NCBI GenBank assembly: GCA_037439785.1
Contig: JBBIVJ010000001.1
Location: 168,132-232,131, forward strand
DNA: 64,000 nucleotides
From: DSVZ01 sp037439785
GTDB lineage: Bacteria; Verrucomicrobiota; Verrucomicrobiia; Limisphaerales; J093
Direction: 5' to 3'
Positions 49,401 through 56,543 of this stretch are shown here, piece by piece (position 1 is the stretch's first letter; every line of letters begins with the position of its first letter). Below the pieces are notes generated by a model, which saw only the letters and a list, made by a program, of their open reading frames with translations, ran no database searches and was not told the origin of the DNA. The position numbers and the translations under genes are program-made.

Positions 49401-52073
49401 CGCCCGCAGTTGGGTGTTGGTGTCCCCGGTGCGCCGGAACTCGAAGGTGCCGGGCAGCCCGCGCACCAGCTCGCCGTGAGCCGCCGTGCGCACCGTCACC
49501 CGCGGCTGTTCCTCGGCCAGGAACTCCAGCCCGCTGACATCCTGGTCCGCCACGGTCACGATGGTGTTGAAGTTCAGCGGAGCGGTTCGGTAGCCGTGCT
49601 TGAAGGCGGTGACCGTCCAGTCACCGGGCGCCTGGTTGATGAGGGTGAAGCGGCCCTCGCTGTCGGTGAAGGTGGCCTGGTAGTTGGGGGCCAGTTCGGT
49701 GGTGTTGGTCAGGGCGCCGTTGCCCACGCGCGCGCCGGCCACGGGGTTGCCGAAGTTGTCGGTGACCAGCCCGCTGATGCGGAAGCCGGTGCGGTTGCCC
49801 ACCTGCACCACCACGTGACGGCTGACGACCTGCCCGCGCATGTCGCTGACCTCGACCCGCACGCGATAATCCCCCGGCACCACCCACGAGCGGGTGAGGG
49901 TGGGGCTGTTGGGGCCGAAGGAGCCGTCGCTGATGTCCCAGTAGTAGGCCAGGGTGTCTCCTTGGGGGTCCTGGGCCTGCACGGTGAAGGTGACCAGCTG
50001 GCCGGGCGCCACGCGGTTGGTGCTGACCTGGAGGGTGACCTCCGGTGGCTGGTTGCCCACGAAGGGCCCGCGGTTGACCACCACATCGTACCAGATGTCC
50101 AGGCCGGAGCCGCCGCGCGCGACGGGGGTGATGTGCAGGTTAACCTCGGGATCGGTGAAGGTGCGGCCGACCACCAGCGGGGCGTCTTCGCGGCCTTCCG
50201 GCGTGCCGGGAGAGGTGTCAATCAGCGTGCTGTAGCCGAGCAGTTGCGGCCAGGGGCCCCAGTGGAGGGTCACCCCGTTGGTGATCCAGCGGTTGCCGGT
50301 GATCTTGGCCCGGGCGCTGACCCAGTACGAGCGCTGCTCGTCCTTGCGCAGCTTGATCGCATAGGACCGGTTCTCGACCAGCATCGGGACGTCAAAGGCG
50401 TAAATCCGGTTGGTCCGGTTCTCGGGCAGGGGCGCCAGGGCCGCATCCGGAAACCAGCCCAGCAGGTTTTTGCCGATCGGGTTGAAGTGGCCGGCGAAAC
50501 GGCTGATGGGCTGGTTGGTCACCGGCCCGCGGCCGCCCTGGAATTCCTCGCCGCCACCGCCCATCACGTCAAACAGGTCGCCGTACTCGATGTCGTCGCC
50601 CGCGCCGATCATGCTGTCATGGCCGATGAGCGAGTCGGTGTCCCAGCGGTCGGGGGGCGGCTGGGGCAGGGGGGCGCGGCGGGTCTCCCAGAAGTTGGCG
50701 TGGCCCAGGCCGTAGCAGTGGCCGATTTCGTGGATGGCCAGGCCCACGCCATCGTACTGGAGCCAGGCGAGCTTGCCGCCGCCCAGCCCGCCCCAGTTGT
50801 AGCCGGGCACGGGGGTGAAGCGGGCCAGCACCAGATCGAAGTTCTCCGGTGCGAAGCCGGCCCTGGCCGCCTCGGCCTGGGCGTCGGCCATGAGCGCGCC
50901 GGGCCCCTGCTTCGAGTACCAGGCCTTGGGATGTGGCAGGGTCAGGATCGGGGTGATGGTCGGAATGATGGCCGTTTTGCTGTACGACGCCTCGATGTAG
51001 AACTGGTTGACCTGCTGCATCTCGTCCGCCGCCAGGGCCTCGGTGTTGGGGATGGTGGTGTCGTCCCGGAAGACCAGCCGCATGTAAAGGGTGCGACGCG
51101 GGCCGTAGGTGGGCAGGGGCGGGGCGGGCGGGGCGTTGGTCCAGACCGGCAGACCGGCGGCCAAACGCGGCGTGGCGGCGCCTTTGAGGGCGCGGTTCAA
51201 CACGGCGGCGTCCGAGCCGCTGCACACCGTCACCAGGTTGTCGCCCACCTCGACCAGCGGACCCTGCGGAGACGCCTGGCCGCAGACCGCGCAGATTCCG
51301 GCCAGCGCCGGCGTGCCCGATGCCCGCCTTGCCGCGCTCTCGTCCGGGTCCAGCACCCGCGCCGGCTCTTCATGGACGGCCAGGGCGTCGTCCACGGCGA
51401 TGCCGTGCAGGGGCAGGCGCTCGTGGGTCATTTGGCTGAGCCGCTCGCCGTACACATAGGCCCGGAACGTGCTGCCCTGGAGGGTGGCGTAGCGGTAGGT
51501 GGCGCACTTGAACCGGGTGTAATCCGCCCCCGGCAGGGGCGAGGCCATGAAGACCTCGTACCGGGCCAGGCCGCTGATGACCTCTTCGAAGTGCCGGGTG
51601 ATCTGCGGCGGCAGGAGCTGGCGCCAGCGGTAGGGCACGGCGTGTTCGAGCGCGGCGCGCGGGTTTTCCTCGATTTCGCGGGCCAGGTACTCCCGGCGGG
51701 CGCGGGCCAGCGCCTCGCCTTCGGCCAGGAGCACGGCCTGGTCCCCGCTCCAACCCTGGTTGAAAAACCGTTCCACCCACGCGGCAAACTGGTCGGTCGG
51801 CGCTCCGCCGCTGGCCGGGGCCGCCGCGGCGGAGGCCGTGGGGTCCGCCGGGAGACAGGCATCGCCGGTACAGGCGTGGGAGGCGGTCAGCGCGTCACGC
51901 TGAGCGACGGCGTAGGACAGCAGACCGTGCGGCACCGTCGGGTCCGGCTTCACGGCGGGGAGGAGTCGGCGGGCCGTCTCCGGTTCCACGCGAGGGCTGC
52001 GGGGCCGTGGCCACAGCGACAACGCCACGAGCAGGAGGGCAATCAGCAGGAGGAACCGGGGGAACGCTTTCAT
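43467..52073 (-). CDS. giant secreted protein: zinc protease-like domain, PKD, Calx-beta array and delta-60 repeats (2868 aa)
   Basis: One of the largest genes here, 2868 residues. An N-terminal signal/anchor helix (4-21) is followed by a metzincin-like domain with the zinc site HEIGHCYGLGH (H448, E449, H452, H458). Next come a PKD-like domain (about 675-760), a carboxypeptidase-regulatory-like domain (765-850), at least eight Calx-beta-like units (1070-2000; each has DDD-type calcium loops), about seven delta-60-type repeats (2000-2355; QPDGRIL..G.F), two more Calx-beta units, an InlB-type repeat (near 2580-2650), a jelly-roll/MAM-like domain (2650-2790) and the FYRV-type C-terminal module. 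Likely a large calcium-binding surface or extracellular protein. Own promoter at 52093-52122. Confidence 0.85.
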   Translation of the reverse strand: MKAFPRFLLLIALLLVALSLWPRPRSPRVEPETARRLLPAVKPDPTVPHGLLSYAVAQRDALTASHACTGDACLPADPTASAAAAPASGGAPTDQFAAWVERFFNQGWSGDQAVLLAEGEALARARREYLAREIEENPRAALEHAVPYRWRQLLPPQITRHFEEVISGLARYEVFMASPLPGADYTRFKCATYRYATLQGSTFRAYVYGERLSQMTHERLPLHGIAVDDALAVHEEPARVLDPDESAARRASGTPALAGICAVCGQASPQGPLVEVGDNLVTVCSGSDAAVLNRALKGAATPRLAAGLPVWTNAPPAPPLPTYGPRRTLYMRLVFRDDTTIPNTEALAADEMQQVNQFYIEASYSKTAIIPTITPILTLPHPKAWYSKQGPGALMADAQAEAARAGFAPENFDLVLARFTPVPGYNWGGLGGGKLAWLQYDGVGLAIHEIGHCYGLGHANFWETRRAPLPQPPPDRWDTDSLIGHDSMIGAGDDIEYGDLFDVMGGGGEEFQGGRGPVTNQPISRFAGHFNPIGKNLLGWFPDAALAPLPENRTNRIYAFDVPMLVENRSYAIKLRKDEQRSYWVSARAKITGNRWITNGVTLHWGPWPQLLGYSTLIDTSPGTPEGREDAPLVVGRTFTDPEVNLHITPVARGGSGLDIWYDVVVNRGPFVGNQPPEVTLQVSTNRVAPGQLVTFTVQAQDPQGDTLAYYWDISDGSFGPNSPTLTRSWVVPGDYRVRVEVSDMRGQVVSRHVVVQVGNRTGFRISGLVTDNFGNPVAGARVGNGALTNTTELAPNYQATFTDSEGRFTLINQAPGDWTVTAFKHGYRTAPLNFNTIVTVADQDVSGLEFLAEEQPRVTVRTAAHGELVRGLPGTFEFRRTGDTNTQLRAVFTLAGTASEGNDFTRLTNTTVHTNPLQTLLAPVNLTVPFYVVDFPTGVFLTNVVIQTATNANASEDKLLSAAVMYALQKEAVYQTNLDDGQGGQTNGMATNYTLLTGWEVINFNGEDTWFQTYGEYIVGSPGEATMRLRGAPATNPVVSLVAVGRALSENSGDAGLFLLTRSGQTNVEVSVRLTFTGTATYGEDYRPLPDLIRIPAGVTVVPLRLYAIPDLYLEGNETVIVTLEPGTAYRIGNPQAQFTLADNDLPTVIVTATDPVGSETGTDLATVVFTRVGDLTRDLRVNYLAGGTAVSGRDFRPLPGAITIPAGQPSVSLDIQPRNNGLTDGGNSLEIILSDSPLYNVGMPGVAAVFLQDGAWPTVTLHAVTTTAAEPNTPGEFQLTRQGDLRNELVVNLKVGGTARPVADYAPITASGRIPANAASVVIRVTPVNDTIREDTETVICEILPGTNYNVGTSLQAAVTIDDDDSGQPGVGFTFLGSTVVEGSRTGLVAVSVSANPNEDVTVDWRITGGTAVPGLDYPATNVSGRLLFTNVPDPAISNRVQLIAFPILDDTNAEPDKTIVFTLVEPAPLVSNEVVTNEVTLTNDLGEPIGTTNVLVTNTIITPVPLNAVLEAYRSHTLTLLDDDSSVVRLELVAGTAMEQGRQRGQVRLVREGSTARDQVVQLTVSGGASNGSDYETIPPEVVILSGETELLLPIIPVDDPIQEFMEEVRLGVIAAPGATLTNAGPVSVLIVDNDGTVEFRSPTYAAFESAGPAEIVLRRTSDTNGMATVAWQATAGTATPADFVPTNGVVTFAAGEDFKSFFVELLDDREVEPEKTVNLTLRNLSDGVPLGGQIEAVLTILDDDTVVELLTPAVQAIESDASAAFTVTRYGVITNLLQVELAATTNGTALDGLDFTATNYALVFQPGQTAAVAQVTLLDDVEFDGNKTITVTLTNLDARASYGTITNGSLTVLDDECAIELTATNFTVPEYARTLTVQVRRTGSAIHPVRVDFETSDGTARVGQDYASARGTLDLDGADLLRAPDGTGVVILQPGETNQTITLRIFDDVQGEGNEDFLVHLTNARPAVAVGLPGTVILGPQTNASIIIVDNETPGSVDFEFNPGEGANDTVLALTLQPDGRILLGGRFTELDHVTLNRIARLHDDGYLDTFLNPGEGFNNTVRALALQADGRIGTGGEFTLFDTQPRNRLARLNADGAADPRFAGGAGADAMVRALATEPGGTLLVGGDFNSLNDTPRARLARVLDDGTLDAAFTPQLNGNVYALTVQPDGRILVAGAFTTAGNQSRPYVARLEADGRLDASFNTGGGPDKPVRALALQPDGRILIAGEYGRVAGQPRGGIARLLADGSLDETFAPLTGANGIVHAVGLAADGKILIGGAFTQYDGVDRGRVARLNPDGTLDPTFDVGTGANDTVFALVVQPNSAVLIGGDFTEVDGLPRQRIARLHGDERFRLNLLQFSAASYTVAEDARVATITVVRAGDLTQPAQVDYHTSDGTALAGQDYDFARGTLQFAPGESSQTFPVRIRDDDQGEGDLTVNLHLSNLPPGYSLTARLNAVLTIVDNESAVAFAQSDWTVRESEGTATVAVRRTGPTNIVVLVDYATADATAVAGRDYQAAAGTLIFAEGVTDQTFQVPVFDNRDAQPDRSLRLLLTNPRGGAVLGRVSNATLTILDDDRVANYALNITPPVGGLVTPPAGLYPAGSTQAVTALPEPGFFFAGWEGSVRSTANPLLLLMDRNHFLTARFRPLAYTYTFEPPFSATSLRQPPWQSGSVQPWQVQTGTAAGGRYALRSGAIGDGQESVLSLTVQSRGGAAAFDLRVSCEANWDFAEFYVDGLRLERWTGELPWQTYLFNLAPGTHTLTWRYVKDSNFSSGLDAMFLDNLYLPVTAPPPGSEAAQLRLVRVPAGLQLWITGRAGLTYAVEQSDDLSAWTQRSTHPNATGTIVVNLPVEAGNRFYRVVTVP

Positions 52074-52092
52074 GACGAACTCAGTGGCAGCA

Positions 52093-52122
52093 ACTTTAGG
52101 TTAAGGGCCGGGACCGTCGCAA
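52093..52122 (-). promoter_or_regulatory. predicted promoter for the giant gene
   Basis: Minus strand: TTGCGA (52117-52122), 18-nt spacer, TAAAGT (52093-52098), 19 nt before the ATG. It suggests the giant gene can be transcribed independently of coaE. Confidence 0.4.
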
Positions 52123-52164
52123 GGGCATTCACCGCCGGGACGGGTCGGGGTGGAGGAAAGCAGG

Positions 52165-52791
52165 TCATGCGCCAGCGGACCCGCCCGGGGCGGCTGTCGG
52201 TACCAGGCCGAGGGAGTCCAGCACGCGGTCCAGTTGGGCCTCGGTTTGTTCCAGCCCGCCCTCCGCCCAAATCACGAAGTCGGCCGCCGCGAGCTTGCGC
52301 TCGATGGGCCACTGCGCGGCCAGGCGGCGGGCGATTTCCTCGTCGGACCAGCTGCGGACCCGCAGCCGCTCGCGCTGGCTGGCCGCGCTGCAGGCCACGC
52401 AAAGGGTCGCGTCAAACTCCCCCCCAGCGCCGGTTTCAAACAGCAGGGGGATGACCACCACTGCGGCCGGCCGGCCTGCGCGCTGCCAGGCCTCCAGTCG
52501 TGCCCGCCAGGCAGCCCGGATGCGGGGGTGGAGAATGGCCTCGAGCTGGCGGCGCCGGGACTCGTCGGAAAAAACCAGGCCGGCCAGTTCGCGCCGGCGC
52601 AGGCCGCCCTGGGCGTCCAGGACAGCCGGACCGAAAGCAGCCACGATTTCCGCCAGGGCCGGCTGACCGGGTTCCACCAGCTCGCGGGCCAGTTGGTCCG
52701 TGTCCACCACCGGCAGGCCGCGGCACCGGAGGTAATCGGCGGCGGCGGTCTTGCCCATGCCAATGCCGCCGGTGAGGCCGAGGCGTTTCAT
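52165..52791 (-). CDS. coaE: dephospho-CoA kinase
   Basis: A 208-residue P-loop kinase, the last step of coenzyme A synthesis. GLTGGIGMGKTAAADYL holds the P-loop (GGIGMGKT); VVDTDQLARELVEPGQPAL is the substrate block, and VVVIPLLFETGAGGEFD the middle motif; R-x-W(S)DEEIARRLAAQWP the lid/CoA-binding element. Length is normal. It sits between two very large secreted-protein genes on the same strand, with small gaps (62 and 91 nt), a housekeeping gene inside a surface-protein block. Confidence 0.92.
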   Translation of the reverse strand: MKRLGLTGGIGMGKTAAADYLRCRGLPVVDTDQLARELVEPGQPALAEIVAAFGPAVLDAQGGLRRRELAGLVFSDESRRRQLEAILHPRIRAAWRARLEAWQRAGRPAAVVVIPLLFETGAGGEFDATLCVACSAASQRERLRVRSWSDEEIARRLAAQWPIERKLAAADFVIWAEGGLEQTEAQLDRVLDSLGLVPTAAPGGSAGA

Positions 52792-52829
52792 GAGGGACCC
52801 CCTGGCCGGTCAGCTCTGGTGGATCGGAT

Positions 52830-52856
52830 GGATCAGTCGGATCAGTCGGATCATCA
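52830..52856. repeat. three tandem 9-mers
   Basis: GGATCAGTC, GGATCAGTC, then the variant GGATCATCA. The third copy runs into the stop codon of the subtilase gene (52854-52856). Confidence 0.8.
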
Positions 52857-55800
52857 CGGCCGCAGGCCGCGGTAGAACCGGTACGGGGCCGTGACCGATT
52901 CGGGGTCCAGGAAGATCACTTCGCCGCCCGTGGCCACGTTGGTGTGCACGGCGCGCCAGCGCGGCGGCAACGCGTCCGCCGCCTGGATGACGTAGATCTG
53001 GTTGGTCTGGCCCTGCAGCTTCACCTGCACGCCACCCCCCAGGGCCGGGACAATGCTCAGGCGCGGAACCGTGCCATCGTCCGACACCACCAGCGGCAAG
53101 ACCACATTGTCCAACCAGGCCGCATCCTGATCGGTGCTCCTGGCGGCGTCCTTGACGTAGCGCCATTCGAGGGTGTGGGTACCCGCGGTCACGGTGAACT
53201 CGTGGCGGGTCCAATCCTGATCACCGGACCACTTCTGGACCAACTGGCCGTCCAGCCAGAACTCGAGGTAATCCCAGCCGGCTTCGGAGCTGACCTTGAA
53301 GTCAAAGCTGGCCCTGCCCTCGCGCAGGGCATGGGTGAGGCGGAGGGTGGAAGTCTGGCTGTGGCCGAGGGCGCCCGAGCGGGCACTGTAGCGGCCGGAC
53401 GCGGCCGCCTGGTCGGTCACCGACCACGCGGCGGCCCCTGCCGTCAACCACGGCAGGCGGCTGAGGTCGCCGGTCTCGAAGTCATCCGCCACCGGCAACG
53501 GACGGAACACGGCGCGCACCTGGAGGTCACGTGACACCACCACCGAGACGGGGTTTTCCACCGTGTTCACGTCCCCTTCCCACCGGGCAAACTCGTAGGC
53601 CGGCTGCGGCACGGCCCGGAGCTGCGCCGCGGACTGCGCCAGCACGTCCACCCGCCCGGCCGGGGGCACGGTCGAGCCGCCCTCGGTGTGGTCCACGTTC
53701 AGGCTGAAGACCTGACCCGGGGTGAAGGTGTAGGCCAGTTGAACCGAGCCGTTGGCGCCGGCATAGCCGTCCACGGCGATGGCATAAACAGTACCGGCGC
53801 GGACCGCGTGCTGGAGTTTGCTGAAGCCGGAGGACTCGAAGGCGTCGTCATTGGCGGCCACGGGGGTGAGGGTGTTGACCAGGTCGCCGGTGTAGAGGGC
53901 CAGCAGGGTGTCAAAGGAGCTGCCCTCGGTGGTGAGCAGGAGCGAGCCGTCGTCCGGCGCCTGCCACTTCCACCAGAGTGAACGGCCGCCGGGCTGGCCG
54001 GCATGGAGCGGCTCCCCGGGCTGGACGGTGGCCTGGGTGTTGGTGCCGGCGGCCGAGCCGGTGCTGCCCGAGAGCAGGATCGCCTGGGCAAAGTCGTCGT
54101 TGGCCGGTCGCACGGTCAGGAAGTGCAGGTCCAGGGTCTGCGTTTCGGAGAACAAGCCGGCGGCGTTGACCGCCCGGACGCGGATGCGGTTGGCGCCGGG
54201 CTGGAGGCGCAGGGACCGGCTCCACGTGGCGGTACCATTGGCCGGGGAGGCGATGCCGTTGTTCAGGCTCACCAGCACCTCGGTCACTTCGGTGGCGTTG
54301 GGGCCGGTGTCGGTCGCCGTGCCGGACACCGTCACAAGCGGGTCGGTCACCCGCAGGCCGCTGCGCGGGCTGGTGATGACCACCTGCGGCGGCTCAGTCT
54401 GCAGGCGGCCGCCCGGGACGATGCGCAGGCGGACTGAGCCCACGGCGTTGGAGCGAACGCCGGCCAGGACCGTGGCGTAGGTGCGACCGGCCTGGGCCTC
54501 GAAGAACAGGTAGGCGCGGCGGCCCGAGACGTTGGTGGCAGTGTTGACGGGCTGGAGGTTGGTCAACACGTTGCCAGTGTAAACGGCCAGCACGCTTTCA
54601 AAGGTCGTGCCCGTGGCGTCCACCAAGACATTGGTGCTGGCCGAAGCGGTCCAGGCCCACCACAGCGAGGCAGCGCGGTTGGTGAAGCCGCCGTGAGCGG
54701 GTTCCCCGGCCTCGATGGTGGCAAAGCGGTTGTTGGAAAGGTATTTCGAGCCCGCCGCGGGCACCTTGGTCGGCGTGGCAAAGGCGTCGTTGAGGGGACG
54801 CGGCGCCAGCGCGTAGCGCACGGTGTTGGTCAGGCTCTGCCGGCCCGGGGCGGAAACTTCCAAGGTCATCTCCAGGGCGTCCCCCGTGGCAGGGACCGGC
54901 AAAAAGGCGGAGTAACGCGCGTCGCCGGCCGATTGATCGGGCGGTTGACCGTTGTTGAGGAAGACCAGGTCGCCCCCCCCCTGCACCCGACCGAGCACCG
55001 TTGCGTCGCGCACGCCGAACCGGTCCCGCACCCGCACCACCACCGGTTGCTGGGAGCCGTTGAGGAGCACCGAGCCGGAGGGCGGGTCCAGGCTGATTTG
55101 CAGGAGGCCCTCACCGGTGACCGTCAGCGCGCCGTAGGCGTTGAGCCGGCCGCCGGTGGTGGTGGTCCGGCTCAACGAGGCGGTGGGAACGGTACCGGCC
55201 AGGATGCGGTCGCGCACCTCCTCGAGGTCCGCTTCGGGGTACAGGCTCCAGACCAGTGCGGCCACACCGCTGACATGCGGGGCCGCCATGCTGGTGCCGT
55301 CCAGGAATTCATAGCTGGTGTCGAATCCCGCAAAGCTGGAGAAGATTTCCACGCCCGGCGCGCCCAGGTGCACGGAGTTGTCGCCGTAGTTGGAAAAGAC
55401 GGCCAGTTGTCCGGTCCGGTCAATGGCCGCGACGGAAAGGATGTTGTCCAGCGGGTAACTGGCGGGGTACTCGGGGTTTTCGTCGTTGTCGTTGCTGTCG
55501 TTGCCGGCGGCGGCCACGAACAGTACGCCCTGGTCGCGGGCGCGGCTGATGGCGTCGAACAACGCCATCGAGAAGGGGCCGCCGCCCCAACTGTTGTTGA
55601 GGATGCGCGCCCCGTGCTGGACCGCGTAATCAATGCACTCGATGGCATCGGAAGTCCCGCCGAAGCCGTCGTCGCCCAAGAACTTGGCGGCCATCAGGCG
55701 CACTTGCCACGCCACCCCCACGTGGTCGTTCGGGTCGTTGGCGGTCGCACCGATGGTGCCGGCCACGTGGGTGCCGTGTCCGTTGTTGTCCATCGGGTCA

Positions 55801-56543
55801 CCGGTGTCCTGCGTGGCATCAATGCCGTGGATGTCGTCCACGTAACCGTTGCCATCGTCGTCCAGCCCGTTGGCCGGGGTTTCGTTGGGGTTGACCCACA
55901 TCTGGGCCACCAAGTCGCGGTGGGTGTAGCGGATGCCGGTGTCAATGACCGCGACAATGAGGTTGGTGGAGCCGGTGGTCAGATCCCAAGCTTGGGGAGC
56001 AGAGATGTCCACGCCGGGCAGGCCGCCGTTTTGGCCGAGGTTCTGGAGACCCCACAGCCGCCCGTCCACGAAGGCCGCATCGCGCGGGGTGAGCAGGGCG
56101 CGGACCTGGTAATCCGGCTCGACGTACTCGAAGAGGCCGGAGGCCTTCAACGCCTGGATGCGGTTCCACAGCCGTTGCCGGCGCGCTTCCTCATCGGGCC
56201 GGGCAATGCTGGCCGGGGCGCGGGGCGCGGGGTCATCCAGGAGGACCAGCCCCGGCACCAAGGCGTATTGCCGCTCGAGGCGCGAGGTGCTGCCCGTGGC
56301 GGAGGCCAGGGCCGGGCCCGCGGCCTGGGAAGGATCGGCCAGTTTGGCCAGAATGCGCGTGGGATGGACCGGGTGGCCCTCCCAAGTAATGGCGTCAGAC
56401 TGCGCCAGAACTGCAACAGACCCGAGGATTACGGCCCCTGCCCACCCGAGGACCTTGCCGGGCAGGGCGGTGGCACGGGACCCCTGCCCCGGGCGCGGGG
56501 CTTTGGCCGACGGGGAGCGGGAGGCAAACGGCTCACGGCTCAT
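52854..56543 (-). CDS. secreted subtilisin-family serine protease (1229 aa)
   Basis: An S8 protease with a signal/anchor helix (VLGWAGAVILGSVAVLA), a prodomain-like region and a catalytic domain with D201 (IVAVIDTGIRYTHRDL), H256 (NGHGTHVAGTIGA) and S418 (DGTSMAAPHVSG). Behind it come Ig/FN3-like modules (PPQVVITSPRSGLRVTDPLV), a calcium-type repeat region, an InlB-type repeat, a jelly-roll/MAM-like domain near-identical in layout to that of the giant protein, and the FYR-type C-terminal module (APYRFYRGLRP). The start ATG at 56543 is preferred over an upstream one at 56570. It overlaps the upstream 1045-residue gene by 11 nt. Confidence 0.88.
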   Translation of the reverse strand: MSREPFASRSPSAKAPRPGQGSRATALPGKVLGWAGAVILGSVAVLAQSDAITWEGHPVHPTRILAKLADPSQAAGPALASATGSTSRLERQYALVPGLVLLDDPAPRAPASIARPDEEARRQRLWNRIQALKASGLFEYVEPDYQVRALLTPRDAAFVDGRLWGLQNLGQNGGLPGVDISAPQAWDLTTGSTNLIVAVIDTGIRYTHRDLVAQMWVNPNETPANGLDDDGNGYVDDIHGIDATQDTGDPMDNNGHGTHVAGTIGATANDPNDHVGVAWQVRLMAAKFLGDDGFGGTSDAIECIDYAVQHGARILNNSWGGGPFSMALFDAISRARDQGVLFVAAAGNDSNDNDENPEYPASYPLDNILSVAAIDRTGQLAVFSNYGDNSVHLGAPGVEIFSSFAGFDTSYEFLDGTSMAAPHVSGVAALVWSLYPEADLEEVRDRILAGTVPTASLSRTTTTGGRLNAYGALTVTGEGLLQISLDPPSGSVLLNGSQQPVVVRVRDRFGVRDATVLGRVQGGGDLVFLNNGQPPDQSAGDARYSAFLPVPATGDALEMTLEVSAPGRQSLTNTVRYALAPRPLNDAFATPTKVPAAGSKYLSNNRFATIEAGEPAHGGFTNRAASLWWAWTASASTNVLVDATGTTFESVLAVYTGNVLTNLQPVNTATNVSGRRAYLFFEAQAGRTYATVLAGVRSNAVGSVRLRIVPGGRLQTEPPQVVITSPRSGLRVTDPLVTVSGTATDTGPNATEVTEVLVSLNNGIASPANGTATWSRSLRLQPGANRIRVRAVNAAGLFSETQTLDLHFLTVRPANDDFAQAILLSGSTGSAAGTNTQATVQPGEPLHAGQPGGRSLWWKWQAPDDGSLLLTTEGSSFDTLLALYTGDLVNTLTPVAANDDAFESSGFSKLQHAVRAGTVYAIAVDGYAGANGSVQLAYTFTPGQVFSLNVDHTEGGSTVPPAGRVDVLAQSAAQLRAVPQPAYEFARWEGDVNTVENPVSVVVSRDLQVRAVFRPLPVADDFETGDLSRLPWLTAGAAAWSVTDQAAASGRYSARSGALGHSQTSTLRLTHALREGRASFDFKVSSEAGWDYLEFWLDGQLVQKWSGDQDWTRHEFTVTAGTHTLEWRYVKDAARSTDQDAAWLDNVVLPLVVSDDGTVPRLSIVPALGGGVQVKLQGQTNQIYVIQAADALPPRWRAVHTNVATGGEVIFLDPESVTAPYRFYRGLRP

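Noticed and set aside
49332..52454. Long open frames on the plus strand opposite the giant gene
   Set aside because: Same reason: Gly/Val/Ala/Asp-rich shadow frames antisense to Calx-beta repeats, with no signal peptide or domain.
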